Assembly: GCA_031835245.1 (NCBI GenBank)
Contig: JAVKOQ010000020.1
Coordinates: forward strand, 64,501-128,500
DNA from: Balamuthia mandrillaris
Taxonomy: Eukaryota; Discosea; Longamoebia; Balamuthiidae
Length of the DNA stretch: 64,000 nt
Direction of reading: 5' to 3'
Shown piece after piece: positions 37,788 through 50,319 of this stretch. Made by a program: the position numbers and the translations under genes. Each line of letters starts with the position of its first letter. The stretch's first letter is position 1. The notes below the pieces were generated by a model. That model searched no databases. It was not told the DNA's origin and worked only from the letters and a program-made list of their open reading frames with translations.

Positions 37788-38033
37788 AACAAACACGCGT
37801 TTGCCATTCCCATCCCTTTTTTCTTTTATTTTTTTCTCTTTACATGCATTTAAGACTTAGGCTTCCAACCCATCACCCTTCAGTCATCGATGTTACACAA
37901 GGTCCTCTCTGCTGCTCCCATCTCCTTCCCGCCACAACGAGTGCAGCATGCGCCATGCTGAATAAGAAGAGGAGCATCGAGGAACAGGAGCAAGAGCCAG
38001 ATAATGTTGCTTTAAACAATGCAGAACGAGCAC

Positions 38034-38822
38034 TTAAGGTAAAAGTTTATGGCGTTCTGCAAGGCAACAAGATGGTTGGCCACAATCCTTGTGCGTCCTA
38101 CACTCACCGCGTGGCATCTCCTCCATTTTCAGCCAGACGAATCGTTGTTCCTCCAACGCTTGCAGCTGCTGGGTGCGCTTGGTGACCTTTGCCAGAAGAA
38201 ATGCTGGGCTGGAAGTCTGGGCCGCTTTGGAACGAAGGTACCATGCCTTGTTGACGATGGTTGCTGCCGCGAATGACTGGATGTCCAGCATGGCAAGTAT
38301 TTCAGTCCACAGCTCCTTTGGCAGAACGTCATCTTGTTCTTCTTCGCGCATGAGACGAAACTCGTGTTCCTTTAGTTCATGTTGTTCTTCATTGTGTTGT
38401 TCTTTTTCTTCTTGAGTTGCTTCCGTTTGTTGGCGTTCCGTGAGCAGAAGAGAGATTTGTTCTTCGATGCTTTGCAGACGTTGTTGCAGATGGGCCACAT
38501 ACCCTGAATAAAATGAAGATGCAGCTGCAGAAGGGAAAGAAGGAGCATAAGATGATGACGAGGAAGAAGAGTTTCCGGCATAAAGTTGAGTCCATTGCCA
38601 AGCTTTGTAGTCATACGCAAAGGGATCCCTTTGATACAAGGAGAATCCTTCTGTGTCGCTCACAAAAGCCAATCGCAGCATCCACTGAGGGTACTTTAGG
38701 GCCAGCTCTGCCAGTTGCAGAAGGGTTCCGACGCCATAGTACGGAACCCAATCGCGCCAAGAAGAAAAGCTTTGTCCTGAGGTGTTTGCTTTGTTTTTCC
38801 TATTGTTAACAGACCATAGCAT
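38034..38822 (-). CDS. F-box protein with conserved N-terminal module
   Basis: A 262-residue ORF from ATG 38822. The N-terminus reads SWRDWVPYYGVGTLLQLAEL and FSLYQRDPFAYDYKAWQWTQ, a module also found in the copy at 40020-40740. The middle is Ser-rich, then a coiled coil (HLQQRLQSIEEQISLLL, Glu/Gln-rich). The C-terminal part has an F-box-like motif, VLPKELWTEILAMLDIQSFA and NKAWYLRSKA. F-box at the C-terminal side of a coiled coil is unusual. The function is probably ubiquitin ligase adaptor; the N-terminal module is unrecognised. Confidence 0.65.
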   Translation of the reverse strand: MLWSVNNRKNKANTSGQSFSSWRDWVPYYGVGTLLQLAELALKYPQWMLRLAFVSDTEGFSLYQRDPFAYDYKAWQWTQLYAGNSSSSSSSYAPSFPSAAASSFYSGYVAHLQQRLQSIEEQISLLLTERQQTEATQEEKEQHNEEQHELKEHEFRLMREEEQDDVLPKELWTEILAMLDIQSFAAATIVNKAWYLRSKAAQTSSPAFLLAKVTKRTQQLQALEEQRFVWLKMEEMPRGECRTHKDCGQPSCCLAERHKLLP

Positions 38823-38913
38823 GATGTGACTCACAAGCTAAACGTACAAACCATTATAAGGGCCAGCAAACATAGAGAGTATTTGTGTCTTAACACATAC
38901 TTTAGGCGACTGA

Positions 38914-38995
38914 GAAGAAGAAGAAGAAGAAGAAGAAGAAGAAGAAGAAGAAGAAGAAGAAGAAGAAGAAGGAGAACAAGAAGAAGAACAAGGAA
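38914..38995. repeat. (GAA)n tract upstream of the F-box gene
   Basis: About 22 GAA units with CAA interruptions on the + strand, 90 bases upstream of the minus-strand F-box start. Immediately after it the plus strand reads KPLSRWDVCCSAAPANRPLS, which has no start or partner. Confidence 0.9.
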
Positions 38996-39160
38996 GAACG
39001 AAGCCTTCCGCAAGCCCTTATCGAGATGGGACGTTTGTTGTTCAGCTGCTCCTGCCAATCGACCATTATCCGTTTCATCCAGTAAGTTGCCCTACCACAA
39101 AGTCAAGTTAAGTTAGCCAGCACTGTGTAACTATGTTTATCTCTTTCTTTCTTCGTTCTT

Positions 39161-39296
39161 CCTTGTTCTTCTTCTTGTTCTTTTTCTTCTTCTTCTTCTT
39201 CTTCTTCTTGTTCTTGTTCTTCTTCTTCTTCTTCTTGTTCTTGTTCTTCTTCTTCTTCTTCTTCTTCTTCTTCTTCTTCTTCTTCTTCTTCAAATT
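39161..39296. repeat. (TTC)n tract
   Basis: TTC and TTG units on the + strand end 40 bases before the ATG of the recombinase-like ORF. The mirror orientation to the GAA tract at 38914 gives an inverted pair about 170 bases apart. Confidence 0.9.
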
Positions 39297-39334
39297 CAGA
39301 GTCCTTTGTCTTTGAGAACAATGACGGTGATGTT

Positions 39335-40003
39335 ATGGATAGCAACGGTGATAGTAATTTATCAGTATCATCATCATCTTCATTAAGAGGAAGAAGAGGA
39401 GGAGTAGAAACAGAGGAAGATGCAAGAAGCAAAACAACAACCCCACCAACATTGATTGATTTGTTGTTGTTGACTGAAGACGAAAAAGAAGATAAAGAAG
39501 AACACAAAGAAGAAAAACAAGGAAAAAAGAGAAAAATAGAGAAACAACAAAATAGAGCTAGAACAAATGATGATAATGATGACGACGATACTACACATGG
39601 CAGCAGTAGTAGTAATGGTGGTGGTGGTGATGGTGGAGGAAGACGTCTTTCTCGTGTTATCACATTGATGAACCGTTTGACAGAAGAGCGGTGGACAGAG
39701 TTGACGGCAGTGACGAGTCGATGGAGCCCTTCTACCCAACGTAAACATGCCTGGACTTTGACCATCTGGGAAGCACATTGTGCGCATCATAAATGTTTGC
39801 CAGCTCTTCCTTTGAATCTCCAACGTCATAACGTAGGAGCCTTTGTTCAATGGTTGATTTTGGATGTGGGTTATGCCTTGAGCTCTGTGCGCGATGTCAT
39901 GATTGCCAGTCTTTATCGTTTGCATGATGAAAGTATCCAACAACAGCTTGACTCCCTTTCTGCATCCTCCTCCTTCTCCTCACAGAAAGATAATGCAAGG
40001 TAG
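39335..40003 (+). CDS. Tyrosine-recombinase-like core-binding domain protein
   Basis: A 222-residue ORF. The first half is acidic and of low complexity with a Gly/Ser run. Residues about 115-200 read MNRLTEERWTELTAVTSRWS, then PSTQRKHAWTLTIWEAHCAH, NVGAFVQWLILDVGYALSSV and VMIASLYRLHDE. This matches the helical N-terminal DNA-binding domain of tyrosine recombinases and integrases (S-x-S-T-x-x-x-Y/H-x(8)-W, a helix with F-x-x-W/Y-L, then S-x-x-T-I-x-x-x-x-A-I-x-x-x-H). The catalytic R-HxRH-Y domain is not found downstream, so the gene looks partial, or its second half is elsewhere. Crypton- or DIRS-type mobile elements are possible sources. It sits between two copies of an F-box gene. Confidence 0.5.
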   Translation: MDSNGDSNLSVSSSSSLRGRRGGVETEEDARSKTTTPPTLIDLLLLTEDEKEDKEEHKEEKQGKKRKIEKQQNRARTNDDNDDDDTTHGSSSSNGGGGDGGGRRLSRVITLMNRLTEERWTELTAVTSRWSPSTQRKHAWTLTIWEAHCAHHKCLPALPLNLQRHNVGAFVQWLILDVGYALSSVRDVMIASLYRLHDESIQQQLDSLSASSSFSSQKDNAR

Positions 40004-40019
40004 AAGTTTGTGACGTGGT

Positions 40020-40740
40020 GAAATGGAACAATGTGGTTTGCCACAATCCTTGTGCTTCCTGCACTCATCGGGTGGCCCGCGCACCAAATCTCCCTGTCTC
40101 AGCCAAACAAATCGTCGTTCCTTGCAGCTGCTGGGTGCGCTTGGTGACCTGTGCCAGAAGAAACGCTGGACTTACGGTCTGGGCTGCTTTGGGCCAACGG
40201 TACCACCTTTTGTTGACGGCGGTTGCTGCTGTGAAAGACTTGATGCCCAATATGGCCAGTATTTCAATCCACAGCTCCTTTAGCAGAAGGTCTCTTCATA
40301 GGTTCCTCTTCATAGGTTGGGTGAGGCATGAGAGAACTCCCTTGTGTTTCAAGTTGTTCGTAGTTTCCTTCTTGTTCTTTTTCTTCTTGTGTTGCTTTCT
40401 TTTGTTGTTCTTAGCGCATAAAAGAGATTTGTAGTTCAATGTCTTGCATACGTCGTTGGAGATGGGCCACATACCCAGAGTTATATGAACCCGCAGACAC
40501 AGCAGCTGAAGAAGCAGGAGATGGAGAAGAACAACGAGAACTATCACGTGCGTAGCTTTGAGTCCATTGCCAAGCCTTGTAGTCGTAGCGGGTGGCATCG
40601 GTTTGGTACAAGGCAAGTGCGTCTGTGTTGTTTAGCTTCACCAATCAACTCTGCCAGTTGCACAACGGTTCCGATGCCATAGAATGGCGCCCATTCAAGC
40701 AAATGCGGCAAATATACTCCGCTCTCTGTCATTCTCTGTC
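40020..40740 (-). pseudogene. Decayed paralogue of the 38034-38822 F-box gene
   Basis: Blocks on the minus strand repeat the neighbour in the same order: EWAPFYGIGTVVQLAEL, DATRYDYKAWQWTQSYAR, NSGYVAHLQRRMQDIELQIS and MGIKSFTAATAVNKRWYRW, ending QVTKRTQQLQ. They lie in different frames and the coiled-coil part is short, so the reading frame is interrupted at least twice. The 3' ends of both copies share the phrase GCCACAATCCTTGTGC (about 38079 and 40039), marking a direct duplication of about 1.95 kb spacing. Confidence 0.65.
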
Positions 40741-40920
40741 CGTTAGCTTTCTAACAGAGACAAAAAAAAACAAACAAACAAGCCAGAACTGGTAAAGCAA
40801 ACATGGAGTACAATGGTGTCACTAACTGTAGTGGACACTAAAGAACGAATGAAAGTAAAGGTTGCCATTGGTTGATTTTATAATAATAAATCTTATAATC
40901 GTTTGTTTCAAACTTTGATT

Positions 40921-44475
<3,555 letters not shown>

Positions 44476-44745
44476 TTTTTGCTTTCTTCTTCCTTGTTCT
44501 TCTTCTTGTTCTTTTTCTTCTTCTTCTTGTTCTTCTTGTTCTTCTTGTTCTTCTTGTTCTTCTTGTTCTTCTTCTTCTTGTTCTTCTTCTTGTTCTTCTT
44601 CTTCTTCTTCTTCTTCTTCTTCTTCTTGTTCTTCTTCTTCTTCTTCTTCTTCTTCTTCCAAACTGGGTTATTTCTTGGAACACAGGTGGTGTGGTGTCAG
44701 GGGGTGGGGTACCCTTGGCCAAGCGGTTTTGGTGAATGTGTTCTT

Positions 44746-44787
<42 letters not shown>

Positions 44788-45306
44788 AAAGGAGGAAGAA
44801 AAAGAATGGGAGCGGACAGCATCGTCGTCATCATCATGATGATAATGATGACGGTGATTGGAAATGCCGAAGAAGAAGGAGGGAAAGGGGGTGGGAATTG
44901 ATGGTTAACCTCCGTGCGTGTTTGTTTTTTGGCCCCCTCCTTGCTGTTTCTTTTGAGCCAAGCTTGGATGGGCAGCTTTGAACAACGGGCGGGTGATGAT
45001 GTGCCACTCTTACAAAATAAACAACACAGAAAGTTTTTTTCATCTCAAACAACCACTCGCTAATTCCTTCTCTTTCTTCTTTCTTCTTTCTTCTTTCTTC
45101 TTTCTCTTTCTCTTTCTTTTTCTCTTTCTCTTTCTCTTTCTCTTTCTCTTTCTCTTTCTCTTTCTCTTTCTCTTTCTCTTTCTTCGTTCTTCTTTCCTCT
45201 TTCTTCTTTCTTCTTTCCTCTTTCTTCTTTCTTCTTTCTGCTTTCTTCTTTCCTCTTTCTTCTTTCTTCTTTCCTCTCGCCATCCAGGCACACACACCCC
45301 GCTCGC
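44476..45306. other. Repeat-rich spacer between MATE and CHORD-like genes
   Basis: It holds a TTC/TTG tract (44489-44656), a GA run (44750-44784) and a CTTT/CTTTCT array (45067-45275). Long acidic or basic ORFs across these arrays are artefacts. Both flanking genes are on the minus strand. No coding exon is supported. Confidence 0.7.
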
Positions 45307-45783
45307 TCACTCATGGTGCTGGTAATGGCAACACCCAGGGTGAGCAAACGGGTTGCCGCAGCAGGGCCACCGGTCGTTGGCCTGGGCCTCGCTCCTGTTC
45401 ATGTAGTTCTCCATGGCGGCGTCGGGGAAGCCGCCCTGGTGGTCAAAGGGATGGTAGGCCGCAGCAGGGCAGCCGGCGTTGGTCCCTTGGGTGAAGGCCC
45501 GGGCGCAACCGGCGCACAGCCGCTCTCGCGCCCGCTCCTCCTCTGTCACGCGGTCGGCGGCCGCCAGCTCCTCCCGCACGAGCGCCACCCTGCCCTCCTC
45601 CTCCAGGGCGGCGAGCAGCCGACGGGCCTCCTGTTTGGCGGCCTCAAAGTCGGCCACGAGGAGGCGGCCCTCCAGCCCGGCGTAAATGTCCCTCACCTCT
45701 TGGAGGAGAGCTTTGTAGCCCTCGATGTTCTCTTGGTACAACGAAACCTGTTGTCTTTGTTGTTGTTGTTGTGCTTGTTCCAT
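45307..45783 (-). CDS. Small CHORD-like zinc-binding protein with coiled coil
   Basis: An intron-less ORF of 158 residues. Residues 3-95 form a Gln/Glu/Ala-rich helix (LLQEVRDIYAGLEGRLLVAD). The C-terminus has ordered Cys and His: LCAGCARAF, NAGCPAAAYHPFDHQGGF, RWPCCGNPFAHPGCCHYQHH. C-x2-C, then YHP, then W-x-CC, then GC and H follows the order of the CHORD zinc module (RAR1/Chp1 family) but with altered spacing. CHORD proteins are HSP90/SGT1 cofactors. The assignment as CHORD-like rests on motif order only; it may be a distinct zinc fold. It is divergent from the first lipase gene across a 277-base spacer. Confidence 0.6.
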   Translation of the reverse strand: MEQAQQQQQRQQVSLYQENIEGYKALLQEVRDIYAGLEGRLLVADFEAAKQEARRLLAALEEEGRVALVREELAAADRVTEEERARERLCAGCARAFTQGTNAGCPAAAYHPFDHQGGFPDAAMENYMNRSEAQANDRWPCCGNPFAHPGCCHYQHHE

Positions 45784-46060
45784 GTTTCGTTGTCCGTTCT
45801 GCTTCTTTCTTAAGTGGTTACGTTCTTCTTCCTCTCTCTTTTCCTCTCCTTCAGGGAAGCCGATTTCGTTCGTTCACGTCGACAAAAAAAGTTAAACTCA
45901 ACGAGTCGCAAAATTCGCCGATGATGTCACCGCATAGGCGGAAAAACCCCCGCAGGCGCTGACGTCACCCTATCCTCCGCTACTTGGAAACGGGCAAAAA
46001 CGGTTCCAAATGAATTGGCATTTTCACGCTTTGCAAAGAAGGAAGAACGAAGAGAGAGAG
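45784..46060. promoter_or_regulatory. Bidirectional promoter with CGTCGACA and TGACGTCA
   Basis: CGTCGACA lies at 45877-45884 and the palindrome TGACGTCA, a CRE/bZIP-type site, at 45960-45967. The half-site TGATGTCA is near 45922. The region between a minus-strand and a plus-strand gene start must contain both promoters. Confidence 0.5.
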
Positions 46061-47704
46061 ATGAAGGTGCAGCCGTTGTGGATCGTGCTGGCGGTGGCCA
46101 CCGTGTGGGTGGCCTGGTGGCTGGCCGCGACGGTGCTCCCCATGACCAACCACAAGCACGCACTGACGGTGCATCAAACCCGGCCGGGAAAGGCGTACCT
46201 GCGTAACGCCCAGGGCCTTTGGCTGGCTTACACTCACTCCTGGCTCCCTGCCGACCCTTCCACCGCCCCCAAGTACCGTTCGATCTACTCTGATTTATTT
46301 TTTTGATGAACGATTAACTTCGATTTCTTTTTCAAAAAAAAAAAAAAGAGGAGTGGTTTATGCGGCACACGGCTACTCCGATCACTGCGGGCGGGTGATG
46401 CGCAAGGTGGGCGTCCACCTGAACGAGGCCGGCTACGTGGTGCTCTGCCTGGACATGCAAGGGCATGGCAGGAGTGAGGGGGACCGCGGCTACGTCGAGC
46501 ACTTTGACCACTACATCGAGGAGTACAGCCTCTTCCTGAAGGAGGTCGAGGAGAACTATGCGCCCTACAAGGACCTGCCTCGTTTTCTTTTGGGGTTCCT
46601 CTTTCCTCTCTGCTTCTATGCTTCTCTCTCTCATTCTCTTTCTTCTCTCGTTCTCTCGTTCTCTCGTTCTCTTGCTTCTCTCGTGCTCGTTCTCTATTCT
46701 CTTCTCTCTGCTTCTCTCTGTTTCTCTCGTTCTCTTCTCTCTCCTCTCCTGTCTTCTCTCTTCTCTCCTCCTCTCATTCTCTTTCTTCTCTCGTTATCTT
46801 GCTTCTCTCTGCTTCTCTCGTTCTCTCGTCTCTCGTCTCTCGTCTCTCGTCTCTCGTCTCTCGTCTCTCGTCTCTCGTCTCTCTTCAGTTGAATGACAAC
46901 ATTTGTTTACACAATACAAAAGAGGGTCGATGGGAGGAGCTATCGCCATAGGGCTGGCCAACAGGATGCCCACCTACTTCAACGGCGTTTTGTTGTTGGC
47001 TCCCGCCGTCATTCCGGACCCCAACGTTGCTCTTCCTTGGAAAGTTGCTTTGGGAAGGTTACTATCTCTATTTTTGCTGCCGCTCTTTTCTCTGCTCGCT
47101 TTGCTCCTTGCTTCTTCCCTTCTTTCTGCCTCTTTGCTTCTTCCTTCTCTGTCTCTCTTTCGTTGTTTCATGACAGACTGATAAAGCTCACAAAACAAAG
47201 GATGTTGTCCGACTATTTGCCAAAGCTTCCTATCGGCTATCTTGATCCCTTCACCATGTCACCGGACGTGGATGCTGGTTCGTATCGTTCTAGTTGTTTC
47301 TTCCGCTCTTGTCACTTCTTCGTCCTCTTCCTTCGCCCTCAACCACTGCCGGTGAACTAACGAAAAATGGACTGCCAGTTTATTCCTTCATAGCCGACCC
47401 GTTGACCCACAAAGGCCCCGTCGCCACAAGATGGGGAGCAGCCATTCTGGACCACATGGAGCGGATCAAGGAGGAGGCAACCACCAAGATGACCTATCCC
47501 TTTTGGGTCGCTTTCGGCACGGACGACCGGGTCTGTAACATCGAAGGAGGCTTTTACCTGAGGGACCATGCCGTCAGCAAGGACAAGACGTTGCAGCAGT
47601 ACGAAGGAGGCATGCACGACCTCATCAGCGATCCTAACGTTGGGAAAGAGGTGCTGAAGGACATGCTTCAATGGATGGAGCAACACAGGTCTTCTGCCTC
47701 TTGA
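46061..47704 (+). CDS. Monoglyceride-lipase-like alpha/beta hydrolase, membrane-anchored (copy 1)
   Basis: About five exons. The N-terminus MKVQPLWIVLAVATVWVAWW is a signal anchor. Then LRNAQGLWLAYTHSWLP, and exon 2 VVYAAHGYSDHCGRV (the HG oxyanion motif), YVVLCLDMQGHGRSEGDRGY and HFDHYIEEYSLFLKEVEENY. The nucleophile elbow is created by splicing near 46603/46922: FLLG joins GSMGGAIAIGL, giving GGSMGG instead of the usual GHSMGG. The cap exons include PIGYLDPFTMSPDVDA. The last exon supplies the acid (FGTDDRVCN) and His (GGMHDLISDP). Family members hydrolyse monoacylglycerols or lysophospholipids at membranes. A CTCTCGT repeat fills one intron. A close tandem copy follows 195 bases downstream. 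Confidence 0.85.
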
Positions 47705-47781
47705 GTTCGCTTCCACCTTATTTATAAACAGTAGACATTTCGTCCATAGAACAAATTCTTGTTCATGTATCGATGGTGGCG

Positions 47782-47821
47782 TGACGTCAGCAGTGTGCAC
47801 CTCTTTACAGTGATGTCGACA
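47782..47821. promoter_or_regulatory. TGACGTCA and TGTCGACA upstream of lipase copy 2
   Basis: TGACGTCA (47782-47789) and TGTCGACA (47814-47821) lie 78-117 bases before the second lipase ATG. The first copy has the same two kinds of site in its promoter, which suggests a duplicated regulatory unit. Confidence 0.5.
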
Positions 47822-47898
47822 GATTTTAATCACATGCGGCTACTCAAATAAAATCAAACTCTGTCTTATTTTTCTTGAACAACAGGAGAACAAAAGAG

Positions 47899-48487
47899 AT
47901 GAAGGTGCAGCCGTTGTGGATCGTGTTGACGGTGGCCACCGTGTGGGTGGCATGGTGGCTGGCCGCGACGGTGCTCCCCATGACCAACCCCAGACACTCC
48001 TTGACGGTGCATCAAACCCGGCCGGGAAAGGCGTACCTGCGTAACGCCCAGGCCTTTGGCTGGCTTACACTCACTCCTGGCTCCCTGCCGACCCTTCCAC
48101 CGCCCCCAAGTACCGTTCGCCATTGCTCTTGCTCTTTTTCTTTCTAACTCTTGTTCGTTGTTGCCAATGCATGCAGAGGAGTGGTTTACGTGGTGCATGG
48201 CTTTGCGGACCACTGCGGACGTTTGCTGCGGTACTCGGAGGCAGAGTTCAACGAGGCCGGCTACGTGGTGTTGTGCATGGACCTGCAAGGGCATGGCGGA
48301 AGCGAGGGGGATAGAGGTTTTGTGGAAGACGTTGACCACTACATCGAGGAGTACAGCCTCTTCCTGAAGGAGGTCGAGGAGAGCTATGCGCCCTACAAGG
48401 ACCTGCCTCGTTTTCTTTCGGGGTTTCTCTCTTCTCTCTCTCTCTCTCTCTCTCTTTTGTTCTCTCGTCTCTCTTTCTCGTTCTCTT

Positions 48488-48520
<33 letters not shown>

Positions 48521-49383
48521 CTCCTCTTTCCTCCAATGACAAACAAACCAAAAGAGGGTCGATGGGAGGAGCGATCGCCATAGGGCTGGCCAACAGGATG
48601 CCCACGTACTTCAACGGCGTTTTGCTGTTGGCTCCCGCCATCATTCCGGACCCAGCCGTCGCCTCGCCTGCTCTTATCGCTTTAGGACGGTTCGTCTTTT
48701 TGGTTCCCTCTCTGCTGTTGCCCGGCTGTTCTTCCTCTCTGCTTCTCTCCGCTCTTTTGTTCAGCACACTGACCACCGAGAACATTCTCTTTTTTTAATA
48801 ACAATAGATGGATATCGTATTACATGCCAAGGCTTTCCATGGGCCATGTTGACCCCTTCAGATCGTTTGCAAACATCGAAGCGGGTTCGTTTCCTTCTTC
48901 TTGTTATGTTATTGTTCTTCTTGTTCTTCTTGTTCTTCTCCTTCTTGTGCTTTTTCTCCTTTCTGTTTCTCCTTCACTCCTCCTTCTCCTCTTCTTGTCT
49001 CTCGTCTTTCCTACCAAATAACTCACCAGCAACACCACAACAATCCCACAGCTCATTCCTTCATAGCAGATCCGTTAACGTACAAAGGACCTATCGCCAC
49101 GAGATGGGCAGCAGAAGTCATGAGACAAATGGAGCGCATCCAAGAGGAAGCGGCCACCAAGATGACCTATCCCTTTTGGGTGGGATTCGGCACGGCGGAC
49201 AACGTGTGCAGCGTGGAGGGAGGCTTTTACCTGAGGGACCATGCCGTCAGCAAGGACAAGACGTTGCAGCAGTACGAAGGAGGCACGCACGACCTCCTCA
49301 GCGATCCTAACGTTGGGAAAGAGGTGTTGAAGGACATGCTCCAATGGATGGAGCAACACCTCGCTCCTGTCTCCTCGCTCTAA
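47899..49383 (+). CDS. Monoglyceride-lipase-like alpha/beta hydrolase (copy 2), frame interrupted in exon 1
   Basis: This is a tandem duplicate of the gene at 46061-47704. Exon 1 is nearly identical at DNA level for about 220 bases, but lacks one G where copy 1 has CCCAGGGCC (here CCCAGGCC near 48048), so its frame shifts before the first intron. Downstream exons are intact: VVYVVHGFADHCGR, YVVLCMDLQGHGGSEGDRGF, the GGSMGG elbow formed across the intron near 48420/48556, YYMPRLSMGHVDPFR-type cap sequence, FGTADNVCS and GGTHDLLSDP. The Ser-Asp-His triad is complete. Either a base is missing in the assembly, an alternative splice repairs it, or this copy is newly inactive. Divergence is concentrated in introns and the cap. 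Confidence 0.75.
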
Positions 49384-49927
49384 GCAAACCAAAAAAAAAA
49401 CCCAAGTGTATAGACAAACTTTGGAGGTTCTCATACCCTCCTCAAGTTACCACCCTAGGAGTGACGTCATCCATTCCACCGTACGATCTGTGCCCGATCA
49501 AAACCTGCAATCTCACCAAAGGGAGACTCCGTGGGGCACCAAAATCTGTCCAAATAGGACCATCGGAATCTGCAATTACCTTAACCAAACGGGAATTTCA
49601 CCGCCAAAAGAAAATAGAAAAAGAAAATATTTATTAATAAAAAAAAAAAAGAAAAAGAGAGTAGCAGAGCAAGAAGCAGCAAGCGGCTAGCTGTGCTAAA
49701 ACAAACGAAAAAGTCATCGAGTTACCACCAGCTCCTACCGCTCCTATGCCTATGTCTCTTTTGGACTAGTCCTATTTATTATTTATTTGAGGAAAAAAAA
49801 CAAGCTTAGAGGAAAAAAAAATATCTGATCTCATTCATTCGCGCACACAAAAAAAAAAGTGAAACGGAAATCAGATCATCCAACCACCTCTCCGTCTTCT
49901 CTTCTCTATCTCTCTGTCTCTCTCTAG
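49384..49927. other. Spacer upstream of the MFS gene
   Basis: A TGACGTCA site lies at 49462-49469. Several A runs and an AT-rich block (49610-49860) follow; a CT run precedes the MFS ATG. A plus-strand ORF at 49344-49637 has no recognisable content. Confidence 0.45.
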
Positions 49928-50272
49928 ATGCAGTTCATAGAGGATGGGGTATCGCGGCTGCGCCGGTCAAGGAACACGGTGCTGGTGGTGGTCACGCTGG
50001 CAGCGCTGTTGGACACGGTGGCCTACACCGTGGTGGTCCCTTTGATCCCGCTCTACGTGGAGATGCTTCGGATCAGCAACTTTCAATTGGCTGTGCTGCT
50101 TTCCGCCTTCCCTATCGCTGGTCTTCCTCTTCAACCTGTGTACGTTAAAAGCTTGCTCTCATGCCCTTTTTCTGCTTCTTCGTTTCTCGTTCTCTCTTCT
50201 TCTCTCTTCTCTCTTCTTCTCTCTTCTCTTCTTCTCTCGTGCTCTCTTCTATTGTCTCATTCTTATTTTCTC

Positions 50273-50319
<47 letters not shown>

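Noticed and set aside
37916-38185. Plus-strand ORF starting MLNKKRSIEEQEQE
   Set aside because: It runs into the antisense of the F-box gene after about 38 codons and lacks a partner exon; an exon of an unseen gene remains possible but unsupported.
45060-45347. Arg/Lys/Glu-rich ORFs upstream of the CHORD-like gene
   Set aside because: They are translations of the CTTT array and have no independent coding evidence.
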